A stretch of 11,225 nucleotides of DNA from RXIX01 sp003989075 (GTDB lineage Bacteria; Pseudomonadota; Gammaproteobacteria; Competibacterales; Competibacteraceae), in assembly GCA_029780415.1 (NCBI GenBank), contig JAKOYN010000079.1:1-11225 (forward strand), read 5' to 3'. This document shows positions 6,147 through 11,225 of this stretch, one piece after another. The notes under the pieces were generated by a model. It ran no database searches, had not been told where the DNA came from, and worked only from the letters and a program-made list of their open reading frames with translations. Position 1 is the stretch's first letter, and every line of letters begins with the position of its first letter. A program made the translations under genes and the position numbers.

Positions 6147-6614
6147 ATGCACACCGAGACCCGTGCCGATCCCGCGCACAGCAAGGCTCTGCCTGATCTG
6201 GTGGATAAGCTGCTGGATGCGCGCCAGCAAAGCCTGCTGCTGTATCAGAAACTGGCGGCGCTCAAGCCGTTCACCCAGATCGAAACGGTGACGCACCTGC
6301 TGCGCCGTTTCCGGCAGGCCCTGATCGATTACCTGGCCCTGGGACCGTTCGAGGTGTATCAGGCTCTGGAAGAACAGCCCGCCGATTCACCCTATGGCCC
6401 GGCGCGCGCCCTGGCCCGGCAGCTCTACGCGCGCATTGCCAGCACTACTCAGGCAGCACTGAACTTCCATGATGGCTATGATGGCGAACTGTCCGCGCCG
6501 GCGCTGGCCGGTCTGGGCGCAGCACTATCGCAGCTTGGCGAGCAGCTTGCGCGGCGCATCGAGCTGGAAGACCGCATTCTCAGCGCGATTCGCCGCGCCG
6601 GCGACGCGGCCTGA
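6147..6614 (+). CDS. rsd: Rsd/AlgQ-family anti-sigma70 regulator
   Basis: Rsd (E. coli) and AlgQ (Pseudomonas) bind region 4 of the primary sigma factor and shift RNA polymerase towards alternative sigma factors in stationary phase; AlgQ also affects alginate production. The 155-residue product is all-helical and shows the family pattern: LVDKLLDARQQSLLLYQKL (18-36), LIDYLALGPFEVYQALEE (64-81), a central QLYARIASTTQAALNFHDGYD (about 91-111) and the C-terminal LGEQLARRIELEDRIL (130-145). The length matches the family (about 150-160). Identity to AlgQ is moderate, so the assignment is to family rather than proven function. The gene has its own promoter and ribosome binding site and ends 6 nt from the convergent diguanylate cyclase gene with no terminator between them. 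The nearby exopolysaccharide-initiating enzyme makes a link to exopolysaccharide control conceivable, but that is inference. Confidence 0.8.
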   Translation: MHTETRADPAHSKALPDLVDKLLDARQQSLLLYQKLAALKPFTQIETVTHLLRRFRQALIDYLALGPFEVYQALEEQPADSPYGPARALARQLYARIASTTQAALNFHDGYDGELSAPALAGLGAALSQLGEQLARRIELEDRILSAIRRAGDAA

Positions 6615-6620
6615 ATACAG

Positions 6621-8264
6621 CTATTGCGCCGCCAGTAAGGGCGCGGAGCCGAAATCGGCCCGGTTGCGCCCGGCCTGCTTGGCCCGGTACATCGCTGCAT
6701 CGGCGGCATCCAGCAACTGTTGCGGGCTGGTCCCGTCACGGGGAAAGAGGGCAAAGCCGATACTGGCGCTGACCTGAAACCGCGCGCCCTGCCAGTGAAT
6801 CGGTTGTGTGATCGCCTCCAGAATGGCGTAGGCGATGCGTGGCAAGCCCTGTGCCGGGCTGTGCAGGAGCAGCACGAATTCATCACCGCCATGCCGGCTG
6901 ACCAGGTCCTGTTCGCGCACACACTGGCGCAAACGGCTGGCAATTTCCTGCAGCACCGCATCCCCGGCTTCATGACCGGCGGAGTCGTTGATCGGCTTGA
7001 ATTGATCCAGATCGATAAAGGCCAGGGCAAAGGGCTGTTGCTGGTAGCGGGTGCTGCGCAGGGTGTTGTCCAGATGCTCCAGCAGCAGCGCCCGGTTGGG
7101 CAGACCGGTCAGGCGGTCGTGAAAGGCCAGATGCTGCAGCAACAGTTTCTGCTCCTGCTGCGCGCTGATGTCCACGCCGACCATGATGATGCGGGCGTCG
7201 CTGCCCTGCCCAATCCGCAAGGCTTCAAACTGGTAGGTTTGCGCCGGGCCGGTCGTGGCCGTAAACGTGGCCTGGGCATTGCCCTGACCGTTTATCTGGG
7301 CCTGGTGCATCAAGTCATGCAGCGGGTGATCCGGCGCCGCCAGCGTCGGCAACAGGGCCCAGTTCTGCCCCACCAGGGCAACGCCCGGACTGCCCAGCAA
7401 CCGGTTGGCGGCGGCATTGGCCAGCAGGATGGCGCCGTTGCTGCTGATGACGCAGACAAAGCCGGGAATCGAACGCACCAGCGCCAGGGTCAGTTCATGT
7501 TCGCGGCGCAGTTCGCGGTTGCGCTCATCCAGGTTGCGGGTGCGCTCGGCGATGCGCCGTTCCAGGCTGGCATTGGTGGTGGTGATTGCCTGATGGCTTT
7601 CCGCAACCCGCTGCAATAACTGGTTAAAGCCCTGCTGCAGGGTGGCGATTTCGCTGATGGGGGTCGCGCCCAGGTCAATCTGCTGTTCCTCGCCGGTTTT
7701 CAGGTGACTGACCTGTTCAGAAAAGCGCGTCAGCGGTTCGACCACCAGCAGGCGCGCCAGCAGCGCCAGCGCCACACCCAGGAACAGCAGTTGTGCGGCA
7801 ATAAACAGGCCCGCCGATAGGGCTACGCTGCGCAACTGGGCAAGCACCCGGCTGGTGCTGGAGGCAATGCGCAGCGTGCCCAGAGCCTCCTGCTGGCCAT
7901 CCTCGAAGCGGTGATACAGGGGCTGCTGCACAGTCAGATTCTCTGCAACCGTTTCATCCGGTGTTGTCCGGTAATGGGCATTGATGCGCCCGTGCAGATC
8001 GCTGATATCGACGGCAACCACCAGCGTATGTTCGCCGATGCCGCGCGCCAGCGATTTGAGCAGATCTTCCTGATAATCCCACAGGGCCGCCGCGACGCCC
8101 GGGGTAAAAGTGCGCGCCAGTGCATCCAGGGTCTGGACGACATCCTGGCGGATGTTGCGGTATTCGATATAGAGCTGCGTGCCGGTGACGGCGACAGCGA
8201 ACAGCAGATACCAGACGGCAATCCGGCGCAGCAGCACCCGTGCCAGTGGGCGGGGCCGGTTCAT
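6621..8264 (-). CDS. Membrane-bound diguanylate cyclase: periplasmic sensor, HAMP, PAS, GGDEF
   Basis: Makes cyclic-di-GMP from two GTP at the inner membrane, under control of a periplasmic input. In the 547-residue product: TM helix about 14-32, a periplasmic domain about 33-145 (LWDYQEDLL near 61-69 resembles CHASE8-like sensors), TM helix about 147-175, HAMP about 172-225, a coiled coil about 226-262, PAS about 264-367, then GGDEF from about 378 with HDRLTGLPNR (382-391), DLDQFKPIND (418-427) and the catalytic loop GGDEF (459-463). The inhibitory site RxxD (REQD, 450-453) is five residues before the loop, so product inhibition is expected. There is no EAL domain. ATG 8264 forms an ATGA overlap with the upstream gene; an ATG 21 codons earlier would sit deep inside that gene and add a non-hydrophobic leader. 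As the last gene of a coupled four-gene set, its likely inputs are the three periplasmic proteins encoded upstream. Confidence 0.9.
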   Translation of the reverse strand: MNRPRPLARVLLRRIAVWYLLFAVAVTGTQLYIEYRNIRQDVVQTLDALARTFTPGVAAALWDYQEDLLKSLARGIGEHTLVVAVDISDLHGRINAHYRTTPDETVAENLTVQQPLYHRFEDGQQEALGTLRIASSTSRVLAQLRSVALSAGLFIAAQLLFLGVALALLARLLVVEPLTRFSEQVSHLKTGEEQQIDLGATPISEIATLQQGFNQLLQRVAESHQAITTTNASLERRIAERTRNLDERNRELRREHELTLALVRSIPGFVCVISSNGAILLANAAANRLLGSPGVALVGQNWALLPTLAAPDHPLHDLMHQAQINGQGNAQATFTATTGPAQTYQFEALRIGQGSDARIIMVGVDISAQQEQKLLLQHLAFHDRLTGLPNRALLLEHLDNTLRSTRYQQQPFALAFIDLDQFKPINDSAGHEAGDAVLQEIASRLRQCVREQDLVSRHGGDEFVLLLHSPAQGLPRIAYAILEAITQPIHWQGARFQVSASIGFALFPRDGTSPQQLLDAADAAMYRAKQAGRNRADFGSAPLLAAQ

Positions 8265-9148
8265 GGCTGCGGGCTTTCGCTGGGCGTTGGTGCACCGCGC
8301 AGAACACCGCTCAGTTGCACCTGCCATTGGGCGTGGCTGCTGAGATAGCTCTGGCGAAACGCAGGGTCGGCGACCAGGACATTGATGGCGGCGATGAGCT
8401 GTTCACCCTGGGGGGTGCGCGAACAGCCGACCCGCCATTCCTCGCGCGCCGCTGCTTCGGTGAGGGGCAGGAAATGCAGCGGGACCGGGCTGCGACGGGT
8501 TTGCAGCCAGTAGGCGGCTTCCAGCGGATAGGCGAGCACCAGATCCACAGCCTGCTGTGCGGACAGCGCGGACAGTAGAGACGGTGTGGAGCCTTGTCCC
8601 CCTTTCTCGATCAGATAGGGCTGGCCGGCATGCTGGGCAAGCAGGGCGTTCAGTGTGGGGCTGTAGCTGCGCTGGCGGGCGATGCCCAGCGTGAAGGCCC
8701 GGGTTTGCAGGACTTCGCCCAGGGACAGCCGCCCCTCGTGCAGGAAGGGTTCAAAGCGGCGATAGTCAGCGGCGCGGATCAGGGCGCCATTGGCGGAGGT
8801 GTAGAGAAAGGGGTTGGAGAAATGGATGTGCTGTTCGCGTTCGGGTGTCAGCAGCAGGGCGACGGCACAGGCCAGCCGGGTGCTGGGACTGGTGCTGGTG
8901 CGGTCCAGTACCCGCTCCAGCGGCGCTTCCACCAGACGGTGACGGTATTGCGGCAGGCGGCTCATCAAGGCCTGCAGCATGACATCGCCAAAGCCCTGAT
9001 TGCGCGCTTGACCGGCGAGAATGAAAGTGGGGGCGAATTCCAGCCGGTGCCATTCCACGGTCAACGGTTCCTGCGCCAGAACCAGAGGACTCAGCAGCAG
9101 GGTAGCCAGAATCAAGGGGCCGGACCAGACACGCAGTAACCGCTTCAT
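8261..9148 (-). CDS. Periplasmic solute-binding-like protein, third tandem paralog
   Basis: A 295-residue secreted protein with signal peptide (KRLLR, hydrophobic stretch 10-24, cleavage about VLA|QE at 25/26). It resembles its two upstream neighbours and the TIGR02285 / bacterial extracellular solute-binding (SBP_bac_3-like) group: VEWHRLEFAPTFI (31-43), QGFGD (51-55), LGIARQRSYSP (154-164), DLVLAYPLEAAYWL (202-215) and GCSRTPQGEQLI (241-252). Two cysteines, 94 and 242, are conserved in all three paralogs and could form a disulphide. It is the most diverged of the three, with a Pro/Ser tail. ATGA overlaps link it to both neighbours, so it is cotranslated. The ligand is unknown. No permease or ATPase gene is nearby, so a sensor role feeding the downstream cyclase is favoured over transport. 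Confidence 0.75.
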   Translation of the reverse strand: MKRLLRVWSGPLILATLLLSPLVLAQEPLTVEWHRLEFAPTFILAGQARNQGFGDVMLQALMSRLPQYRHRLVEAPLERVLDRTSTSPSTRLACAVALLLTPEREQHIHFSNPFLYTSANGALIRAADYRRFEPFLHEGRLSLGEVLQTRAFTLGIARQRSYSPTLNALLAQHAGQPYLIEKGGQGSTPSLLSALSAQQAVDLVLAYPLEAAYWLQTRRSPVPLHFLPLTEAAAREEWRVGCSRTPQGEQLIAAINVLVADPAFRQSYLSSHAQWQVQLSGVLRGAPTPSESPQP

Positions 9149-10023
9149 GGGATTTTTATCGGGATTTGTTGCGCCTTGCGCTGCTGATAATAGGCGTGCA
9201 GTTCCGGGGGCAGCCAGGTCAGTGCAGCCTGTTCAATGGCTGCGTTCACCGCTGGACGGGCAAGCACCCGGTTGAAAGCGTCAATGAATTGCCGGCCCTG
9301 TTCGGTCTTGGAGCAGCCAATTTCGCCCAGAATCATGCTCGGGGTTTCGGCGATGGGCAGAAAGGTGAAAGCGTCCGGCACGACGCCGGTGTGAATCAGA
9401 TAATACAGCTCAGTGGGAAAACCGATCGTGGCGTCGATCTGCTTCTGGGTAACCAGCTTTTGCAGCGTGCTGGACAGCAGGTTGGCGGACACGATCGGCG
9501 ACAGACGCGCCGGGTAACGGGCCAGGATGGTATCGATTTCCTCGCCATAGGAACGGCCGCTATGGATGCCCAGGCGCAGGCTGGACTGCGTCAGCAGGCG
9601 TTCCAGCTCCAGTTCACCGGCGGCGTTGAGGAACGGAGCAAAACTGGCGGCCTGCGTCCGGTTGATGATGACGCCATTGGGCAGCGCCCAGTCGGCTGAG
9701 ATGCTGTAGTAGGCGAAGCGCGCCCGTTCCTCGGTATACATCAGCGCCGGCTGGCAGGCATTGGGCGTGTTGCGCAGCGCATCCAGTGCCCGTGGGCCGT
9801 TGCTGTAGGTGATGCGATGGTTAAATTCCGGGGTGTTTGCGATCACCTCGCGCAGGGCCGCGTCGCGGTTGCCCTGACCCTTGTTGGGGCCCTGGATAAT
9901 GTTGATCGGCGCAAAGTCGAGTACATACCAAACCACCACCGGCTTGTCTTCGGCGTGCGCAGCAAGGGCGCTGCACAGCAAACCCAGCAGCAGGCTCAGG
10001 CAGATGCGCTGGCGCATGGTCAT
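9145..10023 (-). CDS. Periplasmic solute-binding-like protein, second tandem paralog
   Basis: A 292-residue secreted protein: n-region MTMRQR, hydrophobic core, cleavage about AHA|ED (24/25). The mature start EDKPVVVWYVLDFAP is identical to that of the upstream paralog. TIGR02285-like landmarks are NKGQGNRD (47-54), YSNGPRALDALRNTPNAC (73-90), NAAGELELE (133-141), LRLGIHSGRSYG (149-160), DATIGFPTELYYL (197-209) and IGCSKTEQGRQFI (235-247). Cys90 and Cys237 are shared with the other copies. The overlap of 4 nt with each neighbour (ATGA) indicates one operon. It probably binds a small molecule in the periplasm; specificity cannot be read from the sequence. Confidence 0.78.
   Translation of the reverse strand: MTMRQRICLSLLLGLLCSALAAHAEDKPVVVWYVLDFAPINIIQGPNKGQGNRDAALREVIANTPEFNHRITYSNGPRALDALRNTPNACQPALMYTEERARFAYYSISADWALPNGVIINRTQAASFAPFLNAAGELELERLLTQSSLRLGIHSGRSYGEEIDTILARYPARLSPIVSANLLSSTLQKLVTQKQIDATIGFPTELYYLIHTGVVPDAFTFLPIAETPSMILGEIGCSKTEQGRQFIDAFNRVLARPAVNAAIEQAALTWLPPELHAYYQQRKAQQIPIKIP
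9932..9964. repeat. 33-bp identical segment shared by paralogs (copy in second gene)
   Basis: Identical base for base to 10807-10839. It encodes the end of the signal peptide and the start of the mature protein (around AHAEDKPVVV). The flanks differ, so identity is locally higher than the surrounding divergence. Confidence 0.85.
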
Positions 10024-10919
10024 GGCGCGGGCTGTTGTTCGGCCAGGCGGGTACGGTAATAGGTCTGCATACGCTCATCAGGGAGCCAGTTCAGATAGGC
10101 GCTTGTAAAAGCTGCCTGCACCTCTGGCTGGGGCAGGGTGCGCTCGATCAGTTCGATCAGATGTTGTCCCTCGGCGGTCTTGGAACAGCCAAAGGCCACC
10201 GGCATCAATGTCCGGGCTTCGGCAATCGGCAGGATTTGAAAATTCGCCGGTACGGTATGGCTCCAGGTCAGATAATACAATTCCGTGGCATAGCCGATGG
10301 TGGCGTCAAATTCGTTCTGGGTGTCCAGCTTGTTCAGGTTGCTGGCCAGCAGATTCGAGGACACGGTTTCAACCACTTGGTCACGGTGGCGGGCCAGCAC
10401 CGCATCGATGTCCGCGCCGTAGGAGCGCTTGGCAATGACACCAATGCGTAAGGGGCTTTCGGTCAGCAGTTTTTCCAGTTGCAGTTCGCCGGCGGCATTG
10501 AGGAACGGGGCAAACCCGGCGGCCTGCCGGGCGCGGATGATGAGGCCATTGGGCAGGCCCCAGTTGACCACCCGCTGCGAGAAGTACATGAATTCGGTCC
10601 GTTCCGCAGTCCGTACCGTTGCCGGATGACAGGCGTTGGGCGTGTTGCGCAACGCCTCATAGGCCCGTGGGCCGTTGCTGTAAATGATGCGGTGCTGGAG
10701 TTCGGGCAGCCGCTTGATCAGCGCGTACAGATTGGCGTCATGATAGCCCTGACCCTTGGCAGCGCCGCTGATGATGTGGGCGGGCGCAAAATCGAGCACA
10801 TACCAGACCACCACCGGCTTGTCTTCGGCGTGCGCAGCACAGATGCCAAGCAGCAGGCACAACACACCGAGCAGGTGCGCAATCGAGCACTGCGTGGCAT
10901 CGATGTCAGGATTCTTCAT
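10020..10919 (-). CDS. Periplasmic solute-binding-like protein, first tandem paralog
   Basis: A 299-residue secreted protein, first gene of the minus-strand set. The signal peptide is somewhat long, with hydrophobic core about 13-28 and cleavage about AHA|ED (31/32). It shares with the second paralog the mature start EDKPVVVWYVLDFAP, KGQGYHD (55-61), SNGPRAYEALRNTPNAC (81-97), NAAGELQLE (141-149), KRSYGADIDAVLARH (164-178), DATIGYATELYYL (205-217) and GCSKTAEGQHLI (244-255), including the cysteine pair 97/245. Similarity to the second copy is much higher than to the third, pointing to a later duplication. The ribosome binding site is weak (GGACAG about 8 nt upstream). The 306 nt upstream hold no gene but many hairpins, so regulation of the whole operon through an RNA leader is plausible. 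Confidence 0.78.
   Translation of the reverse strand: MKNPDIDATQCSIAHLLGVLCLLLGICAAHAEDKPVVVWYVLDFAPAHIISGAAKGQGYHDANLYALIKRLPELQHRIIYSNGPRAYEALRNTPNACHPATVRTAERTEFMYFSQRVVNWGLPNGLIIRARQAAGFAPFLNAAGELQLEKLLTESPLRIGVIAKRSYGADIDAVLARHRDQVVETVSSNLLASNLNKLDTQNEFDATIGYATELYYLTWSHTVPANFQILPIAEARTLMPVAFGCSKTAEGQHLIELIERTLPQPEVQAAFTSAYLNWLPDERMQTYYRTRLAEQQPAP
10807..10839. repeat. 33-bp identical segment shared by paralogs (copy in first gene)
   Basis: Partner of 9932-9964, in the same gene position (signal peptidase site). Consistent with tandem duplication or local gene conversion. Confidence 0.85.
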
Positions 10920-11225
10920 GCTCTGTCCAAGAAGTGAGTCATGGATGACGAAATACCCCGCTGGTTTAAGCCATTGCGTAGCGACTCCGTTTGCAAGGCA
11001 TCTCGCCGATGCAAGCTGGCGTGCAGCAGGGCGGCCAGCGGTGCTTAAAATCAGTCCCCGGCATTTGGCCGTGAAGCCACCCAGCCGGGGGTGGGCTGCG
11101 CTTACGCGCTCAGGCTTTCGCCTGTAAAGGTCATCTCGCCCGGTTATCCCGTGGTTTTTGTGAGTCGCACTGCCCGTTGCTCCGGTACCGTGCTGTTTAA
11201 CGACTCACCTCAGAGCGGCAAACTG
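10920..11225 (-). promoter_or_regulatory. Structured 5' leader of the solute-binding/cyclase operon (candidate riboswitch)
   Basis: No plausible gene on either strand. Read on the minus strand it holds, in order: GTGAGTCG/CGACTCAC (11208-11201 with 11167-11160); GGGC/GCCC (11141-11138 with 11096-11093) enclosing CAGGC-GAAA-GCCTG (11124-11111) and GCGC-GTAA-GCGC (11109-11098), that is, two GNRA hairpins in a three-way junction; CCCCGGC/GCCGGGG (11090-11084 with 11062-11056); GCTGGC/GCCAGC (11039-11034 with 11020-11015); and GCCTTGC/GCAATGGC with one bulge (10999-10993 with 10977-10970). A further GACTCAC (10940-10934), just before the weak ribosome binding site, could compete for the first GTGAGTC. 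I cannot name an RNA family. Some strings near the end (ACGCAA, TTAAACC, AGCGGGGT) recall the GEMM-I c-di-GMP riboswitch, but its full layout is not met. No clear promoter is seen, and the leader may extend beyond the window. Confidence 0.45.

Noticed and set aside
6720..7619. 299-codon plus-strand frame
   Set aside because: It is antisense to the PAS-GGDEF coding region with no family motif; the minus-strand protein is unambiguous.
8261..10919. ABC importer operon
   Set aside because: Binding-protein-like genes are present, but no permease or ATP-binding subunit is in the window and the partner gene is a diguanylate cyclase.
10920..11010. Firm assignment as a GEMM-I c-di-GMP riboswitch
   Set aside because: Only scattered strings match (ACGCAA, TTAAACC, AGCGGGGT); the P3 helix and the expected tetraloop-receptor layout are missing here.

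Overview
The window looks like chromosome of a GC-rich gammaproteobacterium. An Rsd/AlgQ-type anti-sigma factor (a family typical of Enterobacteria and Pseudomonas relatives), a TsaB, a polyprenyl-phosphate glycosyl-1-phosphate transferase and TIGR02285-like periplasmic proteins all fit; genus cannot be fixed. Most genes are GC-rich, but about 1690-3440 is clearly AT-richer and carries the marks of horizontally acquired DNA.

Left part (1-1614): one open frame that opens with what looks like the C-terminal tail of a type II NADH dehydrogenase and continues without a stop into a RecQ helicase lacking its N-terminal ATP-binding part (no Walker A). It is probably a deletion fusion, or an assembly chimera.

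Accessory island (about 1615-3450): a REP-like palindrome, then a 34-codon remnant of an Excalibur calcium-binding domain protein, then an integron attC-like site (114 nt, R and L boxes recognisable), then a two-gene type II restriction-modification system. The putative PD-(D/E)XK endonuclease overlaps a beta-class methyltransferase closely resembling the N4-cytosine enzyme M.PvuII. The methyltransferase overlaps the next gene by 4 nt (ATGA), although that gene is typical host sequence.

Middle (3447-6614): an undecaprenyl-phosphate sugar phosphotransferase of the WcaJ/ExoY class that starts exopolysaccharide synthesis; a convergent small zinc-ribbon protein; a 171-bp cluster of three REP-like palindromes bounded by a 12-bp inverted repeat; tsaB (tRNA t6A modification); and an Rsd/AlgQ-family gene with a good promoter and ribosome binding site.

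Right part (6621-11225, minus strand): four genes joined by successive ATGA overlaps. Three are tandem paralogous periplasmic solute-binding-like proteins and the last is a membrane-bound diguanylate cyclase (two TM segments, HAMP, PAS, GGDEF with intact I-site). No transporter genes accompany them, so a ligand-to-cyclic-di-GMP signalling module is more likely than an importer. Upstream of the first gene lie 306 nt without a gene but with a dense series of hairpins, including a three-way-junction-like unit with two GNRA tetraloops and a sequence that could pair alternatively near the start codon: a candidate structured RNA leader, possibly a riboswitch.
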